From: DASWJZ01 sp038211615
Lineage (GTDB): Bacteria; Pseudomonadota; Alphaproteobacteria; Rhizobiales; Afifellaceae
Direction of reading: 5' to 3'
Length of the DNA: 64,000 bases
Assembly: GCA_038211615.1 (NCBI GenBank)
Contig: JBBQVL010000010.1
Coordinates: 1 to 64,000, forward strand
Below are positions 32,896-42,363 of this stretch, piece by piece (the stretch's first letter is position 1; each line of letters opens with the position of its first letter). The position numbers were made by a program, and so were the translations under genes. Under the pieces are notes generated by a model. It had not been told where the DNA came from. It worked only from the letters and a program-made list of their open reading frames with translations, and searched no databases.

Positions 32896-35547
32896 CTAGG
32901 CTCGCGCAAACGCTATCCGATAGACCGGGAGGCCCGACCTGCGCCGCGCGCGACCCTCCTCCTCGCCGCGTGTTTCCTCGGCGCGGCCGACCGCCCGCAC
33001 GTCGAGCGCCCCGCCGGCCTCGGCGACCGCCTGCGCCGCGAAGGGGAGCGTCGAGAGCGGATGGCGGCTCGGGAAGCCGGGCATGTCGGAGCCTGCCTTC
33101 AGCCGCGCGATCATCTTCTCGTCGGGTCGCATGTCGCCGCCGAGCACCGGTCCGAAATCGCAGATGACGCGCACCGCGCCGCTTGCGTCGGCGCAGGCCT
33201 CGGCGAGCCGGAGCGCCGCATCGAGGCTCGGGGCGACGATGGCAGTGCCCTCTCCGCCGACGCGCGAGGCGCGCGGCACAATGGCGAAGTCCCTGGCGCT
33301 GGCGCCGAGCGCCTTCGATTTGAGCGCCGACTTCATCGCCGCCTGGTCGGCACGGCTGCCGGCGACGTCCCAGAGGAGCACCACGGGCCTGAACGATGAG
33401 CTGCCGCGCGGACGGCCGGCGGGGGCCTTGCGCTTGAAGGGATAAGTGATCGCATCGAGCGCCCGGCCAGCCTCCAGCCAATCGCTGACCGCGCGGCTGG
33501 TGCCGGCCAGGTTGACCGCCTCGGCGCCATCGGTGACGGCGATCAGCCGGCATTCCGCTTGCAGCAGGCTGGCGCGGAGCAGCGCCTGGCCGGCCATGAA
33601 GCGGAAACCGTAGAAGAAGTGCCCGTCGAGATCGCGGTCGAGCGGCATCTCATCGTCGACGATGGTAAGCGACGCGGCGCGCGCAAGCACATCGTCGAAG
33701 CGCTTTCGCCAGCCGCCCTCACCGCCCTCGGGATCGCCGATGTCGACCGAAAGCTCGGCGAAGCGGTCGAGCGGCAACGGAAGCACCGCGTGAAAGGGGA
33801 TGCCCGCGTCGAGCGCGGCTTCCGCCACGACGATGTCGGTGCCGCACGCGAGCGCTCCGAAGAGATTGCCCACGTTCGTCCGCGCGAAGATCGCTTCCGC
33901 CTCGGCGCGGATCGAAGCCGCCGCCTCCGCCTGCTTTCCGGCGTCCATCTCGCTGCCGCGGAAGAGATGCCCCGCCACGAGCGCGACGCACTTCAGGGCA
34001 AGCCGGTCGCGGATCTCACGCATGTCCAGGCCAAGGATCGGCGAAAGGCGGCGGAGCTGAAGCATGGTGGAGGCCTTGCCGCTGTCGGTCGCGTCGGCCG
34101 CGCCCGCCGCCTGCGCGAGCGCATCGAGCCCGCGTCTGCTGTCGCCGGACAGGAACAGCGCCTCGGCGCGCGTCGCCGCCGCCCAATAGTCCTTCGGCTC
34201 GTCCGGAAGCCTTTTCAGCACTTCGCCGGCAAGTTGCTTCGCCGCCTTCGGATCGCCGGCGGCCAGCGCCATGGCGGCGGCGTTGATCCCGGCGTACCAG
34301 CTGCCGGCCCAGCGCCAGATCGCCTCGTAGGCGCGTCGGGATTTTTCCGCGACCGCCTTGTCGATCTCTTGCGTCTCGAAGGCTGCGTCCTTCAGGAGCC
34401 TTGCCTCAAGCGCTGCAAGATCGGCGGTGAGCCGCTCTACCTGCCGCAACGATGCCTCGGCCGGCATCTCGTCGTCGTCGTCGAATGCCTCGTCATCCCA
34501 TTCGTCTGCGGCGAGCCGCTCCATCGGCGCAAAGGGATTTTTGAGCGCATTGTGCACGCGGCGCCGAAGACCTCCGAGATCGCCCTCGGGGGTCAGCAGC
34601 GCACCCTTCAGGACGGCGACCGCCTCGTCGCGGTCCCCGCTCCGTGCCGCGGCAAGCGCCACCCCATGAAGGAGTTCAGGGCTGGAAGGAAAATAGCGCA
34701 GCATGTCGGCCGCGATGTTGCGCGCATGGATGAGGTCGCCGCGGTCGATCTCGGCGGTGACGTCGGCCACGGCGCGGGCAAGCGCGGCACGGTCGCGCCC
34801 CGAATGAAGGCCGGCGATCCGCACCAGGCGCGAATAGTCCACCACTTCGAGACCCGCCGCCGAAGAGGTGACGAGGCCGGAGCGCTCCCACTCCTTCAGC
34901 CGGCGGCTGACCGTCTCGCGGCTGACGCCGAGCTCATCGGCAATCTCCGTCTGGTTCAGCTTCTTTGGAAAGCGCACGCGGTTGGAGGCGGCGACGCCGA
35001 GATCGGCGGCGAACTCCACCAGCCAGTCGGCGAGCACGATGTCGGGGTCCTCGTGGCCATGGCTGTGCTGCGCCGAAACGGCATCGAGCAGCCGCCGCGC
35101 CGCGAGCTTCAGGAAACGCGTTCGAATTCCCGGATCGAGATCGAAGAGCGCGGCGAGGTCGCTCCAGCCAAGCCCGATCACGCGCACCGGGGTCAACGCG
35201 CGCGCGGTGCTGACGCGCTTCGCTGAACGCGGATCGAGGCCGGCGCTCATCAGCTCGGCCTCCCCGAAAATATCGCCGCGCACGATGCGCGCGAAGCGCA
35301 GCCCCCGCTCCGACCCGTCCTCGGCCAGACGAACCTGCACCAGGGGCTCCGGAGCGCCCTCGCCCGCTCCGGGAGGGCCGGCGAGGACGTAGATGCAGTC
35401 CGCCTCCTCCCCGGTCTCGAACACCATTTCGCCGCTGCCAAGCGTGCGGGCGCGCGGGCGGATCGCCGCGAGGCGGCGCGCCACGTCGGGATTGCCGGAC
35501 TGGAAGAGCCGCGCCCGCGTCAGGGCGTCGCTGTCGGGATTCGCCAT
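32896..35547 (-). CDS. CRP-type regulator fused to TPR, Rossmann-like and degenerate cyclase modules
   Basis: Protein of 883 residues. Residues ~14-150 are a cNMP-binding domain (FGEAELMSAG with an insertion in the phosphate-binding cassette), ~165-235 a CRP HTH (LNQTEIADELGVSRETVSRR), ~255-500 TPR-like with the WYAGINAAAMAL phrase, ~555-690 an alpha/beta unit (LFGALACGTDIVVAEAALDA, then HAVLPLPLDRF), and ~720-883 a cyclase-like domain. The cyclase part keeps one metal Asp (LLWDVAGS) but has GGEGTAI where WGDAI is expected and lacks the V-N-x-A-x-R block, so it is probably inactive. The recognition helix keeps Arg-Glu-x3-Arg as in E. coli CRP. The TTG at 35631 is an alternative start. Same modules as the 21-22.8 kb cyclase. 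Confidence 0.85.
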   Translation of the reverse strand: MANPDSDALTRARLFQSGNPDVARRLAAIRPRARTLGSGEMVFETGEEADCIYVLAGPPGAGEGAPEPLVQVRLAEDGSERGLRFARIVRGDIFGEAELMSAGLDPRSAKRVSTARALTPVRVIGLGWSDLAALFDLDPGIRTRFLKLAARRLLDAVSAQHSHGHEDPDIVLADWLVEFAADLGVAASNRVRFPKKLNQTEIADELGVSRETVSRRLKEWERSGLVTSSAAGLEVVDYSRLVRIAGLHSGRDRAALARAVADVTAEIDRGDLIHARNIAADMLRYFPSSPELLHGVALAAARSGDRDEAVAVLKGALLTPEGDLGGLRRRVHNALKNPFAPMERLAADEWDDEAFDDDDEMPAEASLRQVERLTADLAALEARLLKDAAFETQEIDKAVAEKSRRAYEAIWRWAGSWYAGINAAAMALAAGDPKAAKQLAGEVLKRLPDEPKDYWAAATRAEALFLSGDSRRGLDALAQAAGAADATDSGKASTMLQLRRLSPILGLDMREIRDRLALKCVALVAGHLFRGSEMDAGKQAEAAASIRAEAEAIFARTNVGNLFGALACGTDIVVAEAALDAGIPFHAVLPLPLDRFAELSVDIGDPEGGEGGWRKRFDDVLARAASLTIVDDEMPLDRDLDGHFFYGFRFMAGQALLRASLLQAECRLIAVTDGAEAVNLAGTSRAVSDWLEAGRALDAITYPFKRKAPAGRPRGSSSFRPVVLLWDVAGSRADQAAMKSALKSKALGASARDFAIVPRASRVGGEGTAIVAPSLDAALRLAEACADASGAVRVICDFGPVLGGDMRPDEKMIARLKAGSDMPGFPSRHPLSTLPFAAQAVAEAGGALDVRAVGRAEETRGEEEGRARRRSGLPVYRIAFARA

Positions 35548-35677
35548 CGCGGCGAAAAATGCGCCGGGAGCCGGATGTTGTCGATGGGGTCTGCCCAGGC
35601 GGCTCAGCAGGTCCAAAGCCGGCGAAGTCAAATCATGGTGCGCCGCATTCTTGCCATTCGCATCTGCGAACGCGCGC

Positions 35678-35746
35678 TTGACAAACGCACCGCCACACGA
35701 CAGGAGAATGAACGTTCATTCTCGCGAATGACGATTCATTTTCACT
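35678..35746 (+). promoter_or_regulatory. Promoter with TetR-type operator for the RND operon
   Basis: TTGACA at 35678-35683 is a consensus -35. GAGAATGAACGTTCATTCTC (35704-35723) is a perfect 20-bp palindrome lying over the -10 region, followed by a second, imperfect copy built on the same AATGA / TCATT half-sites (about 35726-35742). This is the pattern of an autoregulated TetR operator, occupied by the repressor encoded next. Confidence 0.8.
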
Positions 35747-35757
35747 TTGGGCATCTT

Positions 35758-36408
35758 ATGAACGCACCCGTACTGCGCGCGCTTGCCGAGGACCCGGCCT
35801 CCGACCGTCGGAGGCTCATCCTTGACGCCGCCGAGCGCAGCTTCACACGCGCCGGGTTCCACCGCACCACCATGCAGGACGTGGCGGCCGAGGCAGGCAT
35901 GAGCCCCGGCAACCTTTATCGCTATTTCCCGTCAAAGGACGCGCTCGTCGCCGGCCTTTGCGAAAGGGACCGGGCGAGCCTCACGCAGGAGTTCCAGGAT
36001 ATCCGCGAGGCCCCGGATTTCCTGGGAGCTTTCAAGGAACTTGGACGCCGGCACTTCGAGGATGCCGGGCGCGACAAGGCCAAGCTCTGCCTGGAAATCT
36101 GGGCGGAAGCCACACGCAATCCGGCCATCGCCGCCCTGCAGACGGAATTCGACCTGGGCTTTGCCGAGCAGATGGCCGCTACCTTCGAAGCCGCCAAGCA
36201 GGCCGGCGCCATCCACCCGGAGGTCGATGCGCGCTTCGTGGCCTCCATCATCTCGAAGCTCGCCGACGGCCTGTTCGTGCGGCGCGCGGTCGCCTCCGAC
36301 TTCGATCCGGAGCGCGAGATCGCGGAAGCTTTCGCCGTCATCGGTGCGCTTCTGCAGGGCACCGTGAAGTTCACCGATCCCACTTCGGCGCCGGAGTGCA
36401 CATCATGA
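35758..36408 (+). CDS. TetR-family repressor of the RND pump
   Basis: Repressor of 216 residues. The HTH is at ~28-72: LILDAAERSFTRAGFHRTTM, then AAEAGMSPGNLYRYFPSKD, which is standard TetR. The C-terminal ligand-binding half is AcrR/TetR_C-like with WAEATRNPAIAAL and FEAAKQAGAIHPEVDARF. ATG 35758 is chosen because upstream codons lie in the palindromic operator. Its stop overlaps the membrane-fusion gene start (ATGA at 36405-36408), so repressor and pump are one operon, presumably induced when the repressor binds a pump substrate. Confidence 0.92.
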   Translation: MNAPVLRALAEDPASDRRRLILDAAERSFTRAGFHRTTMQDVAAEAGMSPGNLYRYFPSKDALVAGLCERDRASLTQEFQDIREAPDFLGAFKELGRRHFEDAGRDKAKLCLEIWAEATRNPAIAALQTEFDLGFAEQMAATFEAAKQAGAIHPEVDARFVASIISKLADGLFVRRAVASDFDPEREIAEAFAVIGALLQGTVKFTDPTSAPECTS

Positions 36409-37508
36409 AGTACAGTCGCATCCTTGCCGTCATCATCGTCGTCGCGGCGACGCTATGGATCGGTTCCGGCGTCTTTGGCCGGACCGAAGCGCCCGATGCG
36501 TCGGCGGCGGCAACCGCCGCGGCGCCGACCACGCAGCCGCTGTTCAAGGTCGCGGTGATTCCGGCGAAGGTCGAGGAACACTCGCGCACCCTGGTGCTCT
36601 CAGGACGCACCGAGGCGGACGACCGCGCGAGCGCCGTCGCCCGCACCGCCGGCTCGATCCTGCAGCTTAACGTGCGCCGTGGCGACGTCGTGAAAGAGGG
36701 CGACGTCATCGCAACGCTCACGGACGAGGCGCGTGAGGCGCAGGTCGCCGAGGCGGAGGCGCTTGTCCAGCAGCGGCAGTCCGATCTCGACGCGAAGTCG
36801 CAGCTCATCAAGCGCGGCATCATGGCCGCCAACGACAAGAACCAGCTGCAGGCCGATCTCCGCTCCGCGGAAGCGGCGCTCGCGCTCGCCAAGGCCGAAT
36901 ACGAGCGCGGCCTTGTCCGCGCGCCGATCGCTGGCGTCGTCAGCAACGCGCCGATGCGGACCGGCCAGTCGATGCAGGCGAACGGGATGGTGGCGGAGAT
37001 CATCGCGCTCGATCCGATGCTGGCGGTCGCCGAGATCGCCGAGCGGCAGCTTGGCGAGGTCAAGGTCGGCGATCCGGCCATCGCGCGTCTGGTCACGGGC
37101 CAGGTCGCGAGCGGCACGGTGCGCTACATCTCGCCGACCGCGAGCGAAGGCACGCGCACCTACCGCGTCGAGGTCGTCCTGCCGAACAAGGACCACGCGA
37201 TCCCGGACGGCGTGAGCGCCGAGGTCGAGTTCGGGCTCGCTCCCGTCGCCTCCGTCCGCATCCCGCGCTCCGCCCTCACCTTCTCCGCCGAAGGCGAGCT
37301 CAGCGTCCGCACCGTCGGCGCTGACGGGGTGGTGGTCACGGTCGCCGTCGGCGTGGTCGAGGACGCGCGCGACGAGATCTGGATCAGCGGACCGAAGGAC
37401 GGCACCAGGATCATCGTCCAGGGCCAGGACTTCGTGAAGGACGGACAGAAGGTCGAGCCGGTCGACGCCGCGAGCCTGCCCGCCCCCGCCCTCATCTCCA
37501 GCTCCTAA
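36405..37508 (+). CDS. RND efflux membrane-fusion (periplasmic adaptor) protein
   Basis: Adaptor of 367 residues linking the inner-membrane pump to an outer-membrane channel. It has an N-terminal membrane anchor (~5-25), the lipoyl/barrel-sandwich halves (TAGSILQLNVRRGDVVKEGD and YERGLVRAPIAGVVSNAPMR) separated by a coiled-coil hairpin (~115-165), then a beta-barrel domain with TEGTRTYRVEV-like SEGTRTYRVEVVLPN. No TolC-like gene is seen in the operon, so the channel is encoded elsewhere. The substrate is unknown. Confidence 0.93.
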   Translation: MKYSRILAVIIVVAATLWIGSGVFGRTEAPDASAAATAAAPTTQPLFKVAVIPAKVEEHSRTLVLSGRTEADDRASAVARTAGSILQLNVRRGDVVKEGDVIATLTDEAREAQVAEAEALVQQRQSDLDAKSQLIKRGIMAANDKNQLQADLRSAEAALALAKAEYERGLVRAPIAGVVSNAPMRTGQSMQANGMVAEIIALDPMLAVAEIAERQLGEVKVGDPAIARLVTGQVASGTVRYISPTASEGTRTYRVEVVLPNKDHAIPDGVSAEVEFGLAPVASVRIPRSALTFSAEGELSVRTVGADGVVVTVAVGVVEDARDEIWISGPKDGTRIIVQGQDFVKDGQKVEPVDAASLPAPALISSS

Positions 37509-37529
37509 GCTCCGCAAGGTCGAACGCCG

Positions 37530-40500
37530 ATGCGCAATCCCGTCGACTACGCGATCAACCACGCGCGGCTGACGATCGCGATCCTGATGTTCCTGCTCGC
37601 CGCGGGGTTCATCGCCTATGTCTCGATTCCGAAGGAAGCCGAGCCGGACGTCACGATCCCGATCGTCTACGTCAACGTCACGCAGCGCGGCATCAGCCCG
37701 GAGGACGCGGAGCGGCTGATCCTGAAGCCGCTCGAGACGAACCTGAAGTCGGTGGAGAACGTCAAGGAGATGCGCTCGTCCGCCTTCGAGGGCGGCGGCT
37801 ACGTGCTGCTCGAGTTCGAGGCCGGCTTCGATTCCGACTCCGCCATCGCCGATGTGCGCGCCAAGGTGGATGACGCCAAGCACGACCTCCCGACCGATGC
37901 CGACGAACCCATCGTGCAGGAGGTCAATCTCTCGCTCTTCCCCGTGCTTGTCGTGGCCCTCGGCGGCGACGTGCCGGAGCGCACGCTGCTGCAGCTCGCG
38001 CGGCAGACGGAGACCGCCATCGAGCAGGTGCCCGGCGTGCTCAACGCCGAGCTGAAGGGCGCGCGCGACGAGGCGGTGGAGATCATCACCGAGCCGATGC
38101 TGCTGCAGAGCTACAACATTCCCCTCGACCGGCTCATCTCCTCCTTCAACCTTGGCAACAGCCTCGTCGCGGCCGGCGCGATCGAGAGCCAGTCGGGACG
38201 CTTCGCGGTCAAGGTCCCGTCGCTGATCGAGACGCCGGACGACATCCTGAACTACCCGATCGCCGTCTCCGGCAACGCCTCGGTGAAGCTCGGCGACGTG
38301 GCGCAGGTGCGGCCGACCTTCAAGGATCCGACGTCGATCACGCGCGTCAACGGCAAGCCGGCAATCGCCATCGAGGTGTCGAAGCGCACCGGCGCGAACC
38401 TGGTGGAGACGGTCGACGCGACCCGCAAGGTGGTCGAGGACCTGCGCAAGGCCTGGCCTGGAACGGTGGAGGTCACCTACTCGCAGGACAAGTCCAAGGA
38501 CATCCGGATCATGCTGCACGAGCTGCAGAACAGCGTGATCACCGCTGTCCTGCTGGTCGTCATCATCATGCTGACGGTGCTCGGAGCCCGCGCCTCGCTG
38601 TTCATCGGCATCGCCATTCCGGCTTCGTTCCTCACCGGCATCCTGGTGCTCTATCTCTTCGGCCTCACCGTCAACATCGTCGTGCTGTTCTCGCTGATCC
38701 TCGCCGTCGGCATGCTGGTCGACGACGCCATCATCGTGTCGGAATTCGCCGAGCGGCGCATGTCGGAGGGCATGGCGCCGCGCGACGCCTATTCGCTCGC
38801 GGCGAAGCGCATGGCCGGGCCGGTCATCGCCGCCACCGCCACGCGCGTCGCTGCCTTCTCGCCGCTGCTCTTCTGGCCAGGCATCGTCGGCGAGTTCATG
38901 AAATACATGCCGCTCACGCTGATCGCGACGCTCTCCGCCTCGCTTGCTGTGGCGCTGTTCTTCACGCCGACGCTCGGCGCGCTTCTCGGCCGCGCCGGAA
39001 AGGCGAAGCAGGAGACGCATCTCGCCGACCGCAGCCTCTACATGCGCCTAGTCAAGCTCGCGCTGCACCACCCGCTCGCGACGCTCGGCCTAGCGGTCGT
39101 GATCCTGGTCGGCGTGGTGCAGGTCTACGGCAAATTCGGCAACGGCGTGGAATTCTTCCCCGACATCGAACCCGATTTCGGCCTGGTGCAGGTCAGGGCG
39201 CGCGGCAACCTGTCGATCCACGAGAAGGACAATCTCGTCCGCCAGGTCGAGCAACGCATCCTCGGCATGCCGGAGATCGCCACCGTCTACGCGCGCGCCG
39301 GCGAAGGCCAGCGCGGCTCCGACGAGGTGACCGAGGACACGGTCGGCACGGTGCAGTTCGAGCTGGTGGACTGGAAGCAGCGCCGCAAGGCGAGCGTCAT
39401 CCTCGACGAAATCCGCGCAAAGACCAGGGACATCCCCGGCGTCGTCATCGAGGTGACCAAGCCGCAGGGCGGGCCGCCCACCGGCAAGCCCGTCACGCTC
39501 GAGATTTCCTCGGCCAATCCCGACCTGCTCTACCCGGCGGCGCGCAAGATTGCCGATGTCGTGCGCAAGAATCCGCAGACCCGCGACGTTGACGACGGCC
39601 TGCCGCTTCCGGGCATCGACTGGAAGCTCGACGTCGACAAGGCGGAGGCGGCGAAATACGGGGCGAGCCCGCTGACTGTCGGCACGGCCGTGCAGCTCGT
39701 CACGAACGGCGTGAAAGTCTCGGAATACCGGCCGGCGTCGACCGACAAGTCGGTCGATATCCTGCTTCGCTTCCCGGAGAACCGCAGGAGCCTGGACGCG
39801 CTCGACGACCTGACGCTGAACACGACAGCGGGGGCGGTGCCGATCGGCAATTTCGTCAAGCGCACGGCGGCGGCGAAGGTCGGGCTGATCAACCGCGTCG
39901 ACGGACAGCGCGTCGTGACCGTCACCGCCAACGTCGCGGAAGGCGTGCAGTCGGCGAATGTCCAGGCGGAGGTGCTCGACGCGCTGAAGGGCGCCGATCT
40001 CGGACAGGGCGTCACCTACAAGATGAAGGGCGAGGATGAGGAGCGCGACAAGGCCGGCGCCTTCCTGATGAAGGCTTTCGGCGCGGCGATCTTCCTGATC
40101 TTCGCCATCCTCCTGGCGCAGTTCAACCGCTTCTCCAGCGTGCTGCTGGTGCTTTCGGCGGTGGTCCTCTCCACTATCGGCGTGCTGATCGGCCTGATGG
40201 TGATGGGGCAGGCCTTCGGCGTCGTGATGACCGGCGTCGGCATCATCGCCAATGCCGGCGTCATCGTGAACAACAACATCGTGCTGATCGACACCTACGA
40301 CCGGCTCAGGCACGAGGGCCGCGCCGCCTACGAGGCGATCCTCGAGACCTGCCGCGAGCGGGCGCGGCCGGTGGTGCTGACGGCGGTGACCGCCATGCTC
40401 GGCGTGCTCGCCATCGCCTTCGGCGTCAACATCGACTTCGTGACGCGCTCGGTCGCCGTCGGAGCGCCCTCGACGCAATGGTGGATCCACCTCTCCACGG

Positions 40501-40712
40501 CCATCGTCTTCGGCCTCGGCTTCGCGACGATCCTGACGCTGATCGTCACCCCCGCCTCGCTGATGGCGATCGCCAACCTCGCGGCATGGCGCGACCGGCG
40601 AAAAGCGCGAAGGGCGGAGAGAAAGCTCGCGGGGCTATCCGACAAGGGCGAACCGGGCGGCGGCACACGGCCCGCCTATCGCCCCGAGGTCCTTCCAGAA
40701 GCCGCCGAGTAA
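37530..40712 (+). CDS. RND efflux pump, inner-membrane transporter
   Basis: Proton-driven pump of 1060 residues, the usual length. Twelve helices: TM1 at ~10-30, TM2-6 at ~335-480 with the GMLVDDAIIVSEFAERR segment of TM4 (Asp-Asp proton relay), TM7 at ~530, and TM8-12 at ~850-1010; two large periplasmic domains lie between. It resembles the HAE1 class, with the R-x-PxxD-like region VSIPKEAEPDVTIPIVYVNV near residue 30. The TM4 Asp pair is present; a TM10 Lys is not obvious from the sequence. Convergent with the cyclase gene, 20 bases away. Confidence 0.93.
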   Translation: MRNPVDYAINHARLTIAILMFLLAAGFIAYVSIPKEAEPDVTIPIVYVNVTQRGISPEDAERLILKPLETNLKSVENVKEMRSSAFEGGGYVLLEFEAGFDSDSAIADVRAKVDDAKHDLPTDADEPIVQEVNLSLFPVLVVALGGDVPERTLLQLARQTETAIEQVPGVLNAELKGARDEAVEIITEPMLLQSYNIPLDRLISSFNLGNSLVAAGAIESQSGRFAVKVPSLIETPDDILNYPIAVSGNASVKLGDVAQVRPTFKDPTSITRVNGKPAIAIEVSKRTGANLVETVDATRKVVEDLRKAWPGTVEVTYSQDKSKDIRIMLHELQNSVITAVLLVVIIMLTVLGARASLFIGIAIPASFLTGILVLYLFGLTVNIVVLFSLILAVGMLVDDAIIVSEFAERRMSEGMAPRDAYSLAAKRMAGPVIAATATRVAAFSPLLFWPGIVGEFMKYMPLTLIATLSASLAVALFFTPTLGALLGRAGKAKQETHLADRSLYMRLVKLALHHPLATLGLAVVILVGVVQVYGKFGNGVEFFPDIEPDFGLVQVRARGNLSIHEKDNLVRQVEQRILGMPEIATVYARAGEGQRGSDEVTEDTVGTVQFELVDWKQRRKASVILDEIRAKTRDIPGVVIEVTKPQGGPPTGKPVTLEISSANPDLLYPAARKIADVVRKNPQTRDVDDGLPLPGIDWKLDVDKAEAAKYGASPLTVGTAVQLVTNGVKVSEYRPASTDKSVDILLRFPENRRSLDALDDLTLNTTAGAVPIGNFVKRTAAAKVGLINRVDGQRVVTVTANVAEGVQSANVQAEVLDALKGADLGQGVTYKMKGEDEERDKAGAFLMKAFGAAIFLIFAILLAQFNRFSSVLLVLSAVVLSTIGVLIGLMVMGQAFGVVMTGVGIIANAGVIVNNNIVLIDTYDRLRHEGRAAYEAILETCRERARPVVLTAVTAMLGVLAIAFGVNIDFVTRSVAVGAPSTQWWIHLSTAIVFGLGFATILTLIVTPASLMAIANLAAWRDRRKARRAERKLAGLSDKGEPGGGTRPAYRPEVLPEAAE

Positions 40713-40732
40713 ATCCCCGCGACGGGCCGTCG

Positions 40733-42148
40733 TCACGGAATTGCGTAGACGGCGAGCTCGTTGACGATGCCCTTCAGCGTTGCATTGTGGGACTTCGGTT
40801 TCAGCCCCTCTGCCGCAAGCAGTCCGGAAGAAGCTGCGTCCTCCACCACCGCGCCGGTCGCGAAGATTTCGCTCGAGGTGGCGAGCCCCTGCACACGCGC
40901 GGCGATGTTGACCGTCTGCCCGAAATAGTCCTGCCGCTCGTTCAGCGTGACGGCGATGCAGGGGCCGACATGGATGCCGATCTTCAGCAGCAGGTCTTCG
41001 CGGCTGCGCTCCTCGTTCAGCTTCAGCATCGCGCTCCGCATCCGTAGCGCCGCGGCGATCGCCCGGTCGGGTGTCGGGAACGTCGCCATGACTGCATCGC
41101 CGATGGTCTTCACGACGGCCCCCGATTCCGTCGCGACGATCTCGTTCAGGACCTGGAAGTGCGACCGCACCAGGTCGAAGGCGGCGAGATCCCCCACCTG
41201 CTCGTAGAGCGCGGTCGAGCCGCGGAGGTCGGTGAACAGGAATGTGAGGCTGGTGATCTTCAGGCGCTGGTCGACGCCGAGCGTGTCGGTGCGGAAGGTG
41301 TCGCGGAAAGTCTGGTTGGAGAGAAGCCGCTTGGCCGTCAGGAAGGGCCGGCGCTTCGCCATGATCTCGTGCAGCTCCTGGTCGGCGATGAAGACGGTCG
41401 GGATGAGGCGCCGATCGGTGTGGTTCTCGATGCTGAGCCGCAGCGGGCCGGGGCGCATCTCGATCGTTCCGTGCTGCGCCTTGCTTGAATCGAAGATCAG
41501 GGTCAGCGCCTGCCGGTCCCTCGTCGGCTCGCCCTTCACGTCGATGAACTGCGCGGTGTGAGTGATCGGCTCGAAGACGATGATGAACTTTTCCGGCAGC
41601 TGCAGCGACAGGATCGCCTTCTCGCCGGGAGGCAGGTCCAGCGCTTCGAGCGTCATCACGTCCCACACGGCCTCGAAATCCTCGGGAAGCTCGAGCTCCG
41701 TGCTGAAATAAAGCTGCCGGAAATATTCCACCGGCTGCAGCGTCTCGGGATTGTGCGCGGCGATCGGACGCACGCGCGGGCTCACGGTGAAGGTCACCTC
41801 GACCATCGCGTCGAGTGTCGGCTCGTAGTTCTGTGCGCAGAGCGTGCACGCGTAGACCTCGCTGTGCACCGTCTTCAGTGTCGAGTTGGCGTCAAGCACG
41901 CCGCCGCAGCCTGGGCAGAGCACGTTCCAGGACATCTCGAAGAGACCGATCTTCGCGGCGTGCAGGAAGGCGGCGATGACAGGGTCCTCGCCGAGCCCGT
42001 GCTCGGCCGCGAAGGCCAGGGCGTTGATGCGAACGAGCTTGCGGTCGGGCGCCTCCTTCACGAGGCGCTCGATTGCATTCGCGACTCCGGCATCCGCCGA
42101 TTGCCGCAGGAGATCGAACATGGCCGCAACTTCGCTCATGCCATCCAT
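40733..42148 (-). CDS. Adenylate cyclase, class III, with DUF5939-type N-terminal part
   Basis: Soluble cyclase of 471 residues that should make cAMP from ATP. The N-terminal part (~20-280) includes a zinc-ribbon with Cys78-x2-Cys81 and Cys101-x2-Cys104 and a Pro/acidic domain of the DUF5939 type. The catalytic domain (~300-460) has metal Asp307 (LFTDLRGST) and Asp351 (KTIGDAVMATF), base-reading Lys347 and Asp407 (QDYFGQTVN), and transition-state Asn414 and Arg418. Every expected residue is present, unlike the other cyclase-like proteins here. ATG 42148 is chosen where family homology starts. Divergent from the glycosyltransferase gene over ~215 bases with no clear regulatory site. Confidence 0.92.
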   Translation of the reverse strand: MDGMSEVAAMFDLLRQSADAGVANAIERLVKEAPDRKLVRINALAFAAEHGLGEDPVIAAFLHAAKIGLFEMSWNVLCPGCGGVLDANSTLKTVHSEVYACTLCAQNYEPTLDAMVEVTFTVSPRVRPIAAHNPETLQPVEYFRQLYFSTELELPEDFEAVWDVMTLEALDLPPGEKAILSLQLPEKFIIVFEPITHTAQFIDVKGEPTRDRQALTLIFDSSKAQHGTIEMRPGPLRLSIENHTDRRLIPTVFIADQELHEIMAKRRPFLTAKRLLSNQTFRDTFRTDTLGVDQRLKITSLTFLFTDLRGSTALYEQVGDLAAFDLVRSHFQVLNEIVATESGAVVKTIGDAVMATFPTPDRAIAAALRMRSAMLKLNEERSREDLLLKIGIHVGPCIAVTLNERQDYFGQTVNIAARVQGLATSSEIFATGAVVEDAASSGLLAAEGLKPKSHNATLKGIVNELAVYAIP

Positions 42149-42363
42149 CCTATGCCCTTTGAAGCGAGGGAGCACGCTCACATGACAACAACACACCGGG
42201 AAGGACGTTCGTAAAGAAAAGCCAATGAACCCATAGCGATAGCTCGCTTTGACGACATCCGGGCGCGAGCGCCGGCAGCACGGAGGAGTGTAGTTTGGCT
42301 TGCGCGGAGCGTGAAAAAATGCCGATCTCCGCCCGCGGATCATGAGCCTTCGAGGAGGACCCT

